The position numbers were made by a program, and so were the translations under genes. From positions 2,914,001 through 2,978,000 of the forward strand of contig NZ_LT907842.1 of NCBI RefSeq assembly GCF_900215245.1: 64,000 nt of DNA, read 5' to 3'. Under the pieces are notes generated by a model. It was given only the letters and a program-made list of their open reading frames with translations, had not been told where the DNA came from and made no database searches. Below are positions 1-9,104 of the stretch, one piece after another (positions within the stretch are counted from its first letter, which is position 1; each line of letters starts with the position of its first letter). Source of the stretch: Pseudomonas fluorescens. GTDB lineage: Bacteria > Pseudomonadota > Gammaproteobacteria > Pseudomonadales > Pseudomonadaceae.

Positions 1-62
1 CCAAGCAGAACAGCGAAAACGGGGGTGCATCCCATACGGGGGTCAGCAGAAAACCTGGACAT
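1..62 (-). CDS. TonB-dependent copper receptor, N-terminal fragment (partial)
   Basis: The reading frame opens at an ATG at 62 on the minus strand and runs open to the window edge, giving about 20 residues that look like the start of an export signal (MSRFSAD, then a hydrophobic stretch FAVLL). A GGA lies about 7 bases upstream. An in-frame ATG at 74 is an alternative start. The identity is inferred from position: in Pseudomonas the order DUF2946, PCu(A)C chaperone, DUF2946 is normally followed by an outer-membrane copper receptor of the OprC/NosA type. Too little sequence is present to confirm the family. Confidence 0.45.
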   Translation of the reverse strand, partial: MSRFSADPRMGCTPVFAVLL

Positions 63-155
63 GAAAAATTCCATCAATCATTCGTAAACAACACGGCCAG
101 CAGCCTGCGGCTGTCTGTCTAAAGTCGGCCGGGGTGAAGTAACGCAGTGAGGTGC

Positions 156-575
156 TTACGCGACGACGGGCGGGGCGCGGCTGCGGGCGCCGGGGAAGAT
201 GCTCTGCCGGGCATGGCCCAGGCGCGGGGCGGGGGTTAGGGCGGTAGCCGACGGCGGGGTGCCGAGGGTGACATAGGACACACTGCCGGGCAGGGCCGGG
301 CAACTGAACAGCAGGCTGCAATAGCCGCATTTTTCCCAGAGGACGTGGTGTTCGTCCGGCGCTTTGCTGTGCTTGGGTTCGCCATGGCAGCCGGGCATGT
401 CCATGGGCATGGACATGCTCATCGACATACCGGCGTGATGATCCATCGGCATCGCTTGGGAAATCAGCGGACCGATAAAAATCATCAGCATGGCGAACAG
501 GCTGATCCAACTGCCGCGCATCAGGCTCATGGGCCTGCGGCGCGGCGCGGAAAACCTGGCGCGTGGGGCGCCCAT
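156..575 (-). CDS. DUF2946 family protein, copper locus
   Basis: This is a small protein of about 139 residues with an N-terminal hydrophobic segment (ISLFAMLMIFIGPLISQA). A Met/His-rich stretch follows (MDHHAGMSMSMSMPMDMPGCH), then a CGYC motif and a second hydrophobic patch. Such Met, His and Cys clusters are typical of the DUF2946 proteins that accompany copper uptake genes. It begins 11 bases after the PCu(A)C gene, so the two are probably co-transcribed. Start codons at 530 and 521 are possible; the first ATG is kept because it gives the tightest operon spacing. Its function is unknown; metal binding in the periplasm or membrane is an inference. Confidence 0.75.
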   Translation of the reverse strand: MGAPRARFSAPRRRPMSLMRGSWISLFAMLMIFIGPLISQAMPMDHHAGMSMSMSMPMDMPGCHGEPKHSKAPDEHHVLWEKCGYCSLLFSCPALPGSVSYVTLGTPPSATALTPAPRLGHARQSIFPGARSRAPPVVA

Positions 576-585
576 CGAGGTTGGC

Positions 586-1068
586 CTATTGAGCGTGCAT
601 ATGCTCGTGGCCGGCCATCGGTGGCGCTTTTTGTACCGAGACGTCCACGCGTACCTTGCCGGCTTTTTCGAAGGTCAGGGTCAGTGGGAATTGCTTGCCA
701 TCGGTCAGCAGGCTGCGGTCTTTCAGGCCCAGCAACATCACGTGATAGGCCATCGGTGCGAAGGTCAAGTCACCCTTGGCTGGTACGGCAACGCTGGGCA
801 CTTGTTGCATCTTCATCAAGTCGCCCTGCATCACATGCTCATGCAGCTCGGCCTTGTCGGCCACTGGCGTTTCGACACTGAGCAGGCGGTCCGGGGTAAC
901 ACCGGTGTTATGGATCACGAAATACGCCGCGACCGTGGGCGCATTCGGCGGCAACTCCTGGGACCAGGGGTCGCTGACGAGCAGGTCGCCGGCTTTGTAG
1001 TCATCGGCATTGGCAGCACTGAACACCGGCAGCAGCAACGCAGCCAGAAGCAGGGAAGATTTGAGCAT
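586..1068 (-). CDS. PCu(A)C copper chaperone (DUF461)
   Basis: This is a periplasmic copper chaperone of the PCu(A)C family, about 160 residues. It has a signal peptide (MLKSSLLLAALLLPVFSAANA) and then the family fold with the expected H-x10-M-type ligands around HEHVMQGDLMKMQQV. The segment FAPMAYHVMLLGLK follows, and the C-terminus is His/Met-rich (GHEHMHAQ). These proteins carry Cu(I) in the periplasm to cuproenzymes or transporters. The start at 1068 is chosen because GGAG lies about 8 bases upstream and the signal peptide begins there; the longer frame upstream is an antisense shadow of the neighbour. It sits between two DUF2946 genes in one transcription direction. Confidence 0.9.
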   Translation of the reverse strand: MLKSSLLLAALLLPVFSAANADDYKAGDLLVSDPWSQELPPNAPTVAAYFVIHNTGVTPDRLLSVETPVADKAELHEHVMQGDLMKMQQVPSVAVPAKGDLTFAPMAYHVMLLGLKDRSLLTDGKQFPLTLTFEKAGKVRVDVSVQKAPPMAGHEHMHAQ

Positions 1069-1114
1069 GGCAGTTCTCCAGAACGGTTCTAAACGCAGTT
1101 CACTTGCGAACAAA

Positions 1115-1510
1115 TCAGACCGTTGGAGAGGCGCGCGGGTTGAGGCTCGGCCATTGCTGGCGCGGGGTCGGGGCTTGCAATGACGGCGGTGGCAGGCTCT
1201 GTGCGGCGGCAAACCGCGTGACATACAACTGCGGCACATGCCCCGGCAACGCCACTAATGGCGCGGAGCCCGAGCAACACCAGCAATGCTGCATGGTGGA
1301 ATGATCGTCCTGCTGCGGCGCCGGAATTTCCAGTTTGCCCAGGGCAATGGTTTTCAGGCTGGCGCCATTGGAGGAACAAAAGCTGCCCCACAGCAATTGC
1401 TGGAGGGGGTCGCTGGACTGCTGCATCGCGCTGGCCATCGGCATGGCAAAGGCGTTGAACAGCACTGCAAAGCAGGCGATCCAGGCAATTGCAAAGCGTT
1501 GACGGGCCAT
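1115..1510 (-). CDS. DUF2946 family protein, first gene of the copper operon
   Basis: This protein of about 131 residues starts with a hydrophobic segment (FAIAWIACFAVLFNAFAMPMASA). It contains a cluster with His and Cys (STMQHCWCCSG) like other DUF2946 members. The ATG at 1510 is preferred over the in-frame TTG at 1519. It is the promoter-proximal gene of the minus-strand copper block, about 45 bases before the PCu(A)C gene. It is clearly different in sequence from the other DUF2946 protein here, so the pair is not a recent duplication. Biochemical role unknown. Confidence 0.75.
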   Translation of the reverse strand: MARQRFAIAWIACFAVLFNAFAMPMASAMQQSSDPLQQLLWGSFCSSNGASLKTIALGKLEIPAPQQDDHSTMQHCWCCSGSAPLVALPGHVPQLYVTRFAAAQSLPPPSLQAPTPRQQWPSLNPRASPTV

Positions 1511-1683
1511 GGCGGACAATCCGTAGGGTTAAGCGATCAGGTGGGTATTTAGCCTGATCGGTAAGGATAAGTAAAAAAGCGCGGTGTGGTTTGGTGTCGC
1601 AGTGGTTGCCTTCATGATAGTCGGGAACCACAGATTGCCAATTTTGCCGGTGAGTCGCGACATCCAGGCTGACCCTGAACCCT

Positions 1684-1771
1684 GTGGGCGCTGGCTGGCT
1701 CGCGAAGGCGCCGTGTCAGTCACCTGATGTGCTGGCTGACACGCTGCTTTCGCGAGCAAGCCCGCTCCCAC
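1684..1771. repeat. REP doublet (degenerate)
   Basis: An imperfect inverted pair: a diverged copy (GTGGGCGCTGGCTGGCTCGCGAAGGC) faces a canonical one, CGCGAGCAAGCCCGCTCCCAC, across about 35 bases. It lies between the copper operon promoter region and the end of cobK. The spacer 1511-1683 holds no gene I can support. Confidence 0.75.
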
Positions 1772-1787
1772 CCTGGATAGGTGGTGT

Positions 1788-2507
1788 TTACAGCGGGTTG
1801 ACGGCCTGTAGCACCGCAGCCACGGAGGTGAACGCTCGATCCACCAGAGCCAGCACGGGACGCTTCAATACCAGCACCGGTATTCCGAGCTCCCGCGCCA
1901 CCTCCAGCTTCGGCTCAGTGGCCGTGCTGCCGCTGTTCTTGCTGATCAGCACATCAATCCCACACAGCTCAAACAGTGCGCGCTCATCCTCGATCAGAAA
2001 CGGCCCACGCGCCCCGATCACTTCACAGCGTGCATTTCCCGGATACACATCCAGCGCGCGCAGCGTCCAGAATTGGTCGGCGGGGATTTCATCGAGATGC
2101 TGCAACGGCTCGCGGCCCAAGGTGAAAAGTGGCCGCTTGAAGGGCTGCATCGCCTCGATCAGCTCAGCCCAATCACTGACTTCACGCCAGTCATCCCCCA
2201 CCTGCGGCTGCCACGCCGGGCGGCGCAATGCCCAGCACGGAATGCCACACAATCGGGCAGCCTGGGCAGCGTTCTGGCTGATCTGTGCCGCATAGGGATG
2301 CGTGGCATCCAGGATCAGGCTGATATTTTCAGCGCGCACAAACTGCGCCAGGCCTTCAGCCCCGCCGTAGCCGCCAACGCGCACCTGGCAGGGCAGATCG
2401 GTGGGCACACGCCCAACCCCCGCCAGGCTGTAGATATGCTCTGGCCCCAGCGTGCGGGCAATGGCCAGTGCTTCAGTCACACCGCCCAGCAGCAGGATGC
2501 GTTTCAT
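1788..2507 (-). CDS. cobK: Precorrin-6A reductase
   Basis: CobK reduces precorrin-6A to precorrin-6B with NADPH in the aerobic cobalamin pathway. The 239-residue length is usual for the family. Visible motifs are the N-terminal LLLGGVTEA nucleotide-binding loop, LDATHPYA in the middle, and the ISKNSG segment with the following [14 protein letters not shown] that closes the second Rossmann-like half. Its start overlaps the end of cobL by four bases (ATGA), showing translational coupling. Together with cobL it forms a two-gene minus-strand operon whose products act at consecutive steps. Confidence 0.93.
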   Translation of the reverse strand: MKRILLLGGVTEALAIARTLGPEHIYSLAGVGRVPTDLPCQVRVGGYGGAEGLAQFVRAENISLILDATHPYAAQISQNAAQAARLCGIPCWALRRPAWQPQVGDDWREVSDWAELIEAMQPFKRPLFTLGREPLQHLDEIPADQFWTLRALDVYPGNARCEVIGARGPFLIEDERALFELCGIDVLISKNSGSTATEPKLEVARELGIPVLVLKRPVLALVDRAFTSVAAVLQAVNPL

Positions 2508-3709
2508 AGGGGCTTAACCACGTCCAACAGGGTAATCGGCAACGCCTGGCGCCAGGTGTCGAACTCGCCCAGCGGCTGGGCCTGTGCCACATGGATACGG
2601 GTCAACTCGCCGCCGTGTTGGGCGCGCCAGGCCATCAGGGTCATTTCGCTTTGCAGGGTTACCGCATTGGCGACCAGACGCCCGCCGGGGCGCAGGTGCT
2701 GCCAGCAGGTGTCGAGCACGCCGTCGCGGGTGACGCCGCCGCCGATGAAGATCGCGTCCGGTGCTTCCAGGCCGTGCAGCACGTCCGGTGCCTTGCCACG
2801 AATCAATTGCAAGCCGGGCACACCGAGGGCGTCGCGGTTATGTTCGATCAGGCCTTGGCGCCCTGCGTCGGCCTCGATGGCCAGCGCACGGCAACTCGGG
2901 TGCGCGCGCATCCATTCAATACCGATCGAACCACTCCCGGCGCCCACATCCCAGAGCAATTCGCCGGGCATGGGCGCGAGCCGCGCGAGCGTCATGGCCC
3001 GCACATCGCGTTTGGTCAGTTGGCCGTCGTGCTTGAACGCCGTATCCGGCAGACCGGCGAGGCGCGACAGGCGCGGGGTATTGGCGTCGGCCAGGCAGTC
3101 GATGGCGACCACATTCAAGTCGGCCACCAAGGCGTGCTGCCACGCCTGCGCCAAGCCCTCGATGCGCCGCTCATCTTTGCCGCCGAGGTGTTCGAACACG
3201 CTGATACGGCTTGGTCCGAAGCCGGATTCAACCAGCAGCGCGGCAATCGCCGCAGGGCTGCGCCCGTCATTGCTCAACACCAGCAGGCGTGCACCACTGG
3301 CCAGGTGCGCATTCAGCGCCGCCAGCGGCCGGGCGACCACGGACACGGTCACCACCTCCTGCAACGCCCAACCCAAGCGCGCCGCCGCCAGGGATACGGA
3401 CGAAGGCGCCGGCAAAATCAGCAATTCCTCAGCGGCCACCTGCCGCGCCAGGCTGGCCCCCACGCCGTAGAACATCGGGTCGCCGCTGGCCAGCACGCAC
3501 ACCGGCTCGCCGCGCCGCGCCAGCACCGGTTCCAGGGAAAACGGGCTCGGCCATCGCTGGCGTTCACCACGAATGCACACCGGCAACAGGTCCAACTGAC
3601 GTTGGCCGCCTATAATCCGGGAGGCCTGCAACAAGGCATGCCGGGCATTTCTGCCCAGCCCCTTGAAGCCGTCTTCACCGATGCCTACTACCGTCAGCCA
3701 GGGCGACAT
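2504..3709 (-). CDS. cobL: Precorrin-6B C5,15-methyltransferase (decarboxylating)
   Basis: CobL methylates C5 and C15 of precorrin-6B and decarboxylates the C12 acetate, giving precorrin-8X. The 401 residues show the usual two-domain fusion. The N-terminal half is a tetrapyrrole methyltransferase ([12 protein letters not shown], then [13 protein letters not shown]), equivalent to CbiE. The C-terminal half is a class I SAM methyltransferase ([14 protein letters not shown]), equivalent to CbiT. It is the first gene of the cobLK operon and is transcribed away from cobG from a spacer of under 100 bases. No riboswitch-sized leader fits in that spacer. Confidence 0.94.
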   Translation of the reverse strand: MSPWLTVVGIGEDGFKGLGRNARHALLQASRIIGGQRQLDLLPVCIRGERQRWPSPFSLEPVLARRGEPVCVLASGDPMFYGVGASLARQVAAEELLILPAPSSVSLAAARLGWALQEVVTVSVVARPLAALNAHLASGARLLVLSNDGRSPAAIAALLVESGFGPSRISVFEHLGGKDERRIEGLAQAWQHALVADLNVVAIDCLADANTPRLSRLAGLPDTAFKHDGQLTKRDVRAMTLARLAPMPGELLWDVGAGSGSIGIEWMRAHPSCRALAIEADAGRQGLIEHNRDALGVPGLQLIRGKAPDVLHGLEAPDAIFIGGGVTRDGVLDTCWQHLRPGGRLVANAVTLQSEMTLMAWRAQHGGELTRIHVAQAQPLGEFDTWRQALPITLLDVVKPL

Positions 3710-3743
3710 ATGAATTCCTTGAACGACATCCGACGGGCAGGCT

Positions 3744-3773
3744 TTTCATGCCGCCGGACAAAGCAGGCATAAT
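3744..3773 (+). promoter_or_regulatory. Candidate sigma-70 promoter for cobG
   Basis: A CATAAT hexamer at 3768-3773 lies about 18 bases downstream of a T-rich TTTCAT element near 3744. If real, it places the transcript start near 3780 and leaves a short leader before a GTG at 3805. That argues against the ATG at 3748 as the cobG start. Seen by eye only. Confidence 0.35.
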
Positions 3774-3804
3774 ACCGCGCCTTTACCCGTCAACCGGTAG
3801 CCCC

Positions 3805-5100
3805 GTGAACCCAACGCCTGCTCTGAACACCTTGCGCCCCTCGGCTTGTCCGGGGTTGCTGCGTATCGTCCAGGCGTTGGATGGCGGCATTTGCCGGATC
3901 AAACTGGCCGGCGGTTCGATCAGCGCCAGCCAGGCCCATGCGGTAGCGGACGCCGCCCAGGCCTATGCGGGTGGGGTGATCGAGGCGACCAACCGCGCCA
4001 ACGTGCAGATTCGCGGGATCGGCGCCGAGCAGGACGCCTTGATCGCAATGCTTCTTGCCGCCGACCTGGGCCCGAACAACGCCGCCGGTGACGACGTGCG
4101 CAACCTGATGCTCAGCCCCAGCGCCGGTATCGATCCGCACATGCTGTTCGACACCCGCCCGCTGGCCGACCAGATCCTCGCCACCCTGCAAGACCATCCT
4201 CGCTTCCATGCGCTGTCGGCCAAGTTCGCTGTGCAATTGGATGGCGGCGAAGCCCTGGCGATGCTCGAACACCACCATGACCTGTGGCTGTCGGCCTTTG
4301 AACGCGAGGGCGAGACACTGCTAGCGTTTGGTCTGGCCGGCTGCCCCGGGCTGGATGCGCCGCTGGCCGCCGTGCCGTTGGCGCAGGGCCATGCGTTGGT
4401 GGTGGCGGTGTTGGAGCGGTTTCTCGACCTGGCGACGCCTGCGCAAACCCGGATGCGGCATTTGCCTGTGGATAACTTCTTGAGCCGTCTAAGCCTGCCG
4501 TTGCTGCCGGTTGATGGTTTCAAACGCCCGGCCAGCGGGGCGCTGCTGCATCTGGGTAGTTATCCACAGCGCCAACACGATCATGTCTACGTCGCCGTCG
4601 TTGCACCACTGGGGCGGCTCGACTCAAGCATGCTCAAGGGCGCCGCCAACCTGGCCACTGATTACGGCGACGGCACGCTGCGTTTCACGCCCTGGCAGGG
4701 TCTGCTGCTGCCCAACGTACACACGGATAACGCCGCCAGCGTCACCGAGCGTCTGGCGCAGCTGGGCTTTCTCTGCTCGGTCGAGCAACCGCTGGCACGC
4801 ATGATCGCCTGTACCGGCTCAAGCGGCTGTGGCAAAGGCCTGGCCGACACCAAGGCCGACGCCGTGCAACTGGCGGCCCTGCAACCCGGCCATGACGTGC
4901 ACCTGTCCGGCTGCCTGCGTTCCTGCGCCGCTGCGCATGTCGCGCCGGTCACCTTGCTGGCGGTGAGCCCCGGCCACTACGACGTCTATTTTCGCGAGGC
5001 AGCCGCGCAAGGTTTCGGCCGGCTGCACGCGCGCACTCTTTCCATTGAAGCGGCGGGCGCCCTGTTACGCGCACGCTCACGGAGCAACACCGATGATTGA
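3805..5100 (+). CDS. cobG: Precorrin-3B synthase
   Basis: CobG converts precorrin-3A to precorrin-3B by oxygen-dependent hydroxylation and lactone formation, using an Fe4S4 centre. The protein resembles sulfite/nitrite reductases: two ferredoxin-like halves, then the cluster ligands in CTGSSGCGKG and SGCLRSC near the C-terminus. The GTG at 3805 gives about 431 residues starting MNPTPALNTLRPSACPG, where conservation appears to begin. An in-frame ATG at 3748 would add 19 poorly conserved residues and would overlap a likely -10 box. It is the first gene of cobGHIJ, and its end overlaps the cobH start by eight bases. Confidence 0.9.
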   Translation: MNPTPALNTLRPSACPGLLRIVQALDGGICRIKLAGGSISASQAHAVADAAQAYAGGVIEATNRANVQIRGIGAEQDALIAMLLAADLGPNNAAGDDVRNLMLSPSAGIDPHMLFDTRPLADQILATLQDHPRFHALSAKFAVQLDGGEALAMLEHHHDLWLSAFEREGETLLAFGLAGCPGLDAPLAAVPLAQGHALVVAVLERFLDLATPAQTRMRHLPVDNFLSRLSLPLLPVDGFKRPASGALLHLGSYPQRQHDHVYVAVVAPLGRLDSSMLKGAANLATDYGDGTLRFTPWQGLLLPNVHTDNAASVTERLAQLGFLCSVEQPLARMIACTGSSGCGKGLADTKADAVQLAALQPGHDVHLSGCLRSCAAAHVAPVTLLAVSPGHYDVYFREAAAQGFGRLHARTLSIEAAGALLRARSRSNTDD

Positions 5101-5719
5101 TTACATCCGCGACGGTCAGGAGATCTATCGCAACTCCTTCGCCATTATTCGCGCGGAAGCCAAGTTGGACCGCATCCCGGCCGACCTGGAAAAACTCGCG
5201 GTACGCGTGATTCATGCGTGCGGCATGGTCGAGGCCATCGACGGCCTGCAGTTCTCCAACGGTGCGGGTAAGGCCGGGCGCGATGCGTTGGCCGCTGGCG
5301 CGCCGATCCTGTGTGATGCGCGGATGGTCTCCGAAGGCGTGACCCGCGCGCGGCTGCCGGCCAACAATCAAGTGATCTGCACCTTGCGCGACGACAGCGT
5401 GCCGGCGTTGGCGCGGGAATTGGGCAACACCCGTTCCGCCGCCGCGCTGGAGCTGTGGCGCCCGCACCTGGAAGGCAGCGTGGTGGTCATTGGCAACGCG
5501 CCGACCGCCTTGTTCTACCTGCTGGAAATGCTCGACGCCGGCGCGCCGAAACCGGCGTTGATCCTGGGGTTTCCGGTAGGGTTTGTCGGCGCCGCTGAGT
5601 CCAAGGCGATGCTGGCGGCCGACAGCCGTGGCGTACCGTTCGTGATCATGCAAGGCCGTCTCGGCGGCAGTGCGATGGCCGCCGCCGCAGTCAACGCCTT
5701 GGCCACGGAGGTCGAATAA
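5093..5719 (+). CDS. cobH: Precorrin-8X methylmutase
   Basis: CobH moves the methyl group from C11 to C12 of precorrin-8X to make hydrogenobyrinate. The 208 residues begin [16 protein letters not shown], the standard N-terminus. The likely catalytic histidine is in VIHACGM at about residue 41, equivalent to the His described for the P. denitrificans enzyme. The glycine-rich [16 protein letters not shown] segment near the C-terminus is also typical. The start is fixed by overlap with the cobG stop. The next gene begins on the last base of its stop codon. Confidence 0.95.
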   Translation: MIDYIRDGQEIYRNSFAIIRAEAKLDRIPADLEKLAVRVIHACGMVEAIDGLQFSNGAGKAGRDALAAGAPILCDARMVSEGVTRARLPANNQVICTLRDDSVPALARELGNTRSAAALELWRPHLEGSVVVIGNAPTALFYLLEMLDAGAPKPALILGFPVGFVGAAESKAMLAADSRGVPFVIMQGRLGGSAMAAAAVNALATEVE

Positions 5720-6450
5720 TGCAGGCACGTGGACGGTTGATTGGCCTGGGTGTGGGCCCCGGCGACCCGGAACTGATTACCCTCAAGGCCCTGCGCCTGC
5801 TGCGCGAATCGCCGGTGGTGGCGTACTTCGTGGCCAAGGGCAAGAAGGGCAATGCCTTCGGTATCATCGAAGACCACCTGGTGGCGCAGCAGACCCTGAT
5901 GCCGCTGGTGTACCCGGTGACCACTGAAGTGCTGCCGGCACCGATGTCCTATGAACAAATCATCAGCGACTTCTACGACAACGCCAGTCTCGACGTGGCC
6001 GCCCACCTGGATGCAGGCCGCGATGTCGCCGTGATCTGCGAAGGCGACCCGTTCTTTTACGGCTCCTACATGTATCTGCATGACCGCCTGGCCGAGCGTT
6101 ATGAGGCGCAAGTGATCCCCGGCGTGTGCTCCATGCTCGGCGGCGCCTCGGTGCTCGGCGCACCGTTGGTGTATCGCAATCAGAGCCTGTCGGTGCTCTC
6201 TGGTGTGTTGCCCGCGGATGACCTCAAGCGGCGCCTGGCAGATGCCGATGCGGCGGTGATCATGAAGCTGGGCCGCAACTTCCCCAAAGTGCGCCAGGTA
6301 CTGGAGGAACTCGGCATGGCCGAACGCGCGTTGTACGTAGAACGCGCGACCATGGCTAACCAGAAAATCGTGGCGCTGGATCAGGTCGACCCGGCGTCTT
6401 CGCCGTACTTCTCGCTGATCATCGTGCCGGGCGAAAGGTGGCAAGGTTGA
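5719..6450 (+). CDS. cobI: Precorrin-2 C20-methyltransferase
   Basis: CobI transfers a methyl group from SAM to C20 of precorrin-2, committing the intermediate to cobalamin. The 243-residue protein is a single tetrapyrrole methyltransferase domain with the N-terminal [14 protein letters not shown] loop, the [15 protein letters not shown] motif and the [18 protein letters not shown] segment. It overlaps cobH by one base (TAATG) and cobJ by one base (TGATG), so the operon is tightly coupled. Confidence 0.95.
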   Translation: MQARGRLIGLGVGPGDPELITLKALRLLRESPVVAYFVAKGKKGNAFGIIEDHLVAQQTLMPLVYPVTTEVLPAPMSYEQIISDFYDNASLDVAAHLDAGRDVAVICEGDPFFYGSYMYLHDRLAERYEAQVIPGVCSMLGGASVLGAPLVYRNQSLSVLSGVLPADDLKRRLADADAAVIMKLGRNFPKVRQVLEELGMAERALYVERATMANQKIVALDQVDPASSPYFSLIIVPGERWQG

Positions 6451-8087
6451 TGCGCCCGGCGATTGTCATCCTGGGCCAGGGCAGTCTGGCGACTGCGCGC
6501 AAGCTCCAGCGTGTTTACCCGGGCGCGCTGATCCATGGCCTGGCCGGTAGGGTCGAAGGCGCGGACCACACGTACAGCGAGTTCGGCGCGACGTTGCGCC
6601 AGCTTTACCAACAAGGTACGCCGCTGATCGCCCTGTGCGCGGCCGGCATCATCATCCGTACCCTGGCGCCGCTATTGCTCGAAAAGGGTGAAGAGCCTGC
6701 GGTGCTGGCCGTTGCTGAAGATGGCAGTGCCGTGGTGCCGTTGCTCGGTGGTTTGGGCGGTGTGAACGTCATGGCGCGAGACATCGCGGCTGCATTGGGC
6801 GTTGCCGCTGCTATCACGACCAGTGGCGAGCTGCGTTTCGGCACTTGCCTGCTCAACCCGCCTGCGGGTTACCAACTGGCCGACCTGGAGCTGGGCAAAC
6901 GCTTCGTCTCGGACCTGCTCGCCGGAGAACGCGTGCGCATTGAAGGCGCGGCGCCGTGGCTGGATCAGGCCAATCTGCCGCAGGATCAGCACGCACGCTT
7001 GGCGATTCACGTGAGCAGCGCCCAGCGTGTGCCGGCGGACCACGAATTACTGATTTATCCGAAGACGGTGTGTGTCACCTGCAAACCGGCGGCGCAATTG
7101 GCCGAGCGTGTGCGGGCGGCCTTGCACGCTGCGGGCATTGCTGTGCAATCCCTGGCCTGCCTGTTGGCCAGTGCTACGCAGATGGCTGACGCATCCTTGC
7201 ACGATGCTGCACTGCAATTAGGGGTGCCGTTGCGGTTCGCTGACGTTGAGCAAGACGCGGACATCGTCATCACCGTTGCAGAGCAACCTCTGGACCTGTC
7301 GCGCGTGGGCCGGCCGCGTGGGCGTCTGGCGGTGATTGGCCTGGGCCCGGGCGCGGCCGAGTTGATGGTCCCGGCAGTCAAGGCGGAACTGGCGCGCTGC
7401 ACCGATGTGCTGGGCTATGAAACCTACGTGCGCATGGCCGGGCCGTTCCGTGATGATCAGGTGCAGCATTGCACCGATAACCGCGAAGAAATGCAGCGCG
7501 CGCGGCATGCGTTTGAGCTGGCGGCGCAAGGGCGCTCAGTGGTGGTGGTGTCGTCCGGCGACCCCGGCGTGTTTGCGATGGCAGCGGCGGTCATCGAGGC
7601 GTTGCACGCGTCGAGCGACCCGGCCTGGCATCAAGTCGATCTGGAGATCCTGCCGGGCGTCTCGGCCTCGCTGGCCACCGCCGCTCAGGCGGGGGCGCCG
7701 CTGGGGCATGACTTCTGCGTGATGTCGCTGTCGGACAACCTCAAGCCCTGGTCGATTATTGAAAAGCGCCTGGACCTGGCATCCCAGGCCGACCTGGCCC
7801 TGGCGTTCTACAACCCAATCTCGCGCTCGCGCCCGTGGCAATTGGGGCGCGCGCTGGAAATCGTCGCAGTGCACCGCACGCCACAGACGCCGGTTGTGCT
7901 GGGGCGTGACATCGGTCGACCGGGCCAGACCTTGCGTGTCACCACGCTGGGGCAGCTGACGCCTGAGCAGGTCGACATGCGCACCATGGTGCTGATCGGC
8001 TCGTCCACCACCTGCGCGTTTGCGCGGGCCGGTGGCGGCGAGTGGGTGTACACGCCGCGCTGGTATGGCGAGAAACCCGCCGGCTGA
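6450..8087 (+). CDS. cobJ: CbiG-like/CobE-like domains fused to precorrin-3B C17-methyltransferase
   Basis: This 545-residue protein combines three modules. Residues about 1-130 resemble the CbiG N-terminal domain (ALCAAGIIIRTLAPLL, then GGLGGVNVMARDIA). About 200-285 resemble the CobE/CbiG C-terminal domain (CVTCKPAAQLAERVRAAL). About 289-545 are the CobJ tetrapyrrole methyltransferase (VIGLGPGAAELMVPAV, VSSGDPGVFAMAAAV, ALAFYNPISRSRPWQL). CobJ methylates C17 with ring contraction. The ATG at 6450 overlapping the cobI stop is preferred over the GTG at 6438. It is the last gene of the operon, followed by a terminator. Confidence 0.92.
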   Translation: MRPAIVILGQGSLATARKLQRVYPGALIHGLAGRVEGADHTYSEFGATLRQLYQQGTPLIALCAAGIIIRTLAPLLLEKGEEPAVLAVAEDGSAVVPLLGGLGGVNVMARDIAAALGVAAAITTSGELRFGTCLLNPPAGYQLADLELGKRFVSDLLAGERVRIEGAAPWLDQANLPQDQHARLAIHVSSAQRVPADHELLIYPKTVCVTCKPAAQLAERVRAALHAAGIAVQSLACLLASATQMADASLHDAALQLGVPLRFADVEQDADIVITVAEQPLDLSRVGRPRGRLAVIGLGPGAAELMVPAVKAELARCTDVLGYETYVRMAGPFRDDQVQHCTDNREEMQRARHAFELAAQGRSVVVVSSGDPGVFAMAAAVIEALHASSDPAWHQVDLEILPGVSASLATAAQAGAPLGHDFCVMSLSDNLKPWSIIEKRLDLASQADLALAFYNPISRSRPWQLGRALEIVAVHRTPQTPVVLGRDIGRPGQTLRVTTLGQLTPEQVDMRTMVLIGSSTTCAFARAGGGEWVYTPRWYGEKPAG

Positions 8088-8110
8088 AAGCGGTCTGCCG
8101 TAAGCAGGAA

Positions 8111-8166
8111 AGCTCCGAGTAACGCCGGGTGAAAACCGACCGTTATTCGGGGCTTTTTCTTTTTTT
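8111..8166 (+). terminator. Rho-independent terminator after cobJ
   Basis: CCGAGTAACG at about 8115 pairs with CGTTATTCGG at 8141, with one G-T wobble. A T-rich run (TTTTTCTTTTTTT) follows. It ends the cobGHIJ transcript about 25 bases after the stop codon. Confidence 0.85.
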
Positions 8167-8324
8167 GTCGCTGAAACAGGGAAGGCCCACGGAGGCGCGT
8201 CGTTATTGCTGGGGGGCGCTTTTTCGCCGGTTGTGCCAAGCGATGTTTGTCGTCTGGCGAGCGCACCTGCGACTCGACTAGTGTGGGGGCAAGCCCCATG
8301 TGGGGTGCTTGTGGAGAACGGAAA

Positions 8325-9104
8325 ATGGAGCGATATCACAAAAGGATCATCAGTGCGAAAAGGCGCAAGTTGATTGCCGCCTACAAGCTGCCAGGGGCGC
8401 CGGCAATCACGCCCTCTTCGCCGCTGGACACTGAGGATGATTGCAATGCGGCAGTGGTGAACAACGGTGTTATCTCGTTTATCGAGGGTATGTCTGCGCT
8501 GAACCGCGAGTACATCCGCAAAAGCTATTTGCTGGCCAGTGGTTATGTCAGCGATGTGTTGAAAGTAAAACGCGGCACGGAGGCGTGGTACGACGAATTT
8601 ATCAAGGTGATGATCAGCCTGGGCTGGTTGCCGGTGCGCAGCAGCTTCGAGCGGGTCAAAAGCTCGGGCAAGGGCCTGACGGTGCAAACGGCCGCGCTTA
8701 ATATCATCGCGGCAATGCTGGCGTCGACGTCGCTGGCCATGCCACTGCTGGCAGCGCTGCCGAAGCTGGCAGCCGACGCATTGGAGGCCATGAAGCAGCA
8801 ACCCGCGTCCTTCGAGTTGTTCAAGCGCAACAGCACGGTGCATCAGGGCGGTGATTTCGGCTTGGCCTCGTGTGCCGAGACCGATGGCGAAGTGATGATG
8901 GTGTTAGTGACTTACAGCAGTCACGGCGTCAGCAAACAGGTCGGCGTGCCTTTTCTGGAGTGGGACAGCGCCTCGTTTGAGGCCTTCAGCGGGCAGACGT
9001 GCCTGCTGCTGAATACCTCGGTGGTCACCGAAAAGACCCTGCAGCTGATGCGCGAAAGCGCGGGAGACAAGGTGCAGTCGGCAATCGCCCAGTATCGGAT
9101 TTAA
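8325..9104 (+). CDS. Unrecognised protein of about 259 residues
   Basis: I do not recognise the family. The start at 8325 is supported by GGAGAACGGAAA directly upstream; longer frames run into the REP-like spacer. The N-terminus is basic (MERYHKRIISAKRRKLIAAY). A helical region follows (EGMSALNREYIRKSYLL), then a strongly hydrophobic alanine/leucine-rich helix (IIAAMLASTSLAMPLLAALP), and a C-terminal half with a beta-strand look (EVMMVLVTYSSHGVSKQVGVPF). There is no signal peptide. The gene stands alone between the cobalamin operon terminator and convergent marC, which it overlaps by four bases at the stop codons. Amphipathic plus hydrophobic helices could suit a membrane-active protein, but that is speculation. 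Confidence 0.75.
   Translation: MERYHKRIISAKRRKLIAAYKLPGAPAITPSSPLDTEDDCNAAVVNNGVISFIEGMSALNREYIRKSYLLASGYVSDVLKVKRGTEAWYDEFIKVMISLGWLPVRSSFERVKSSGKGLTVQTAALNIIAAMLASTSLAMPLLAALPKLAADALEAMKQQPASFELFKRNSTVHQGGDFGLASCAETDGEVMMVLVTYSSHGVSKQVGVPFLEWDSASFEAFSGQTCLLLNTSVVTEKTLQLMRESAGDKVQSAIAQYRI

Noticed and set aside
3710..3804. Cobalamin riboswitch before the cob operons
   Set aside because: The spacer is under 100 bases and shows no B12-box-like sequence, too short for the known aptamer.
8281..8310. Possible ninth REP element (GTGTGGGGGCAAGCCCCATG)
   Set aside because: Only a single half-site with a short dyad is present, with no facing copy, so it was not counted as a doublet.
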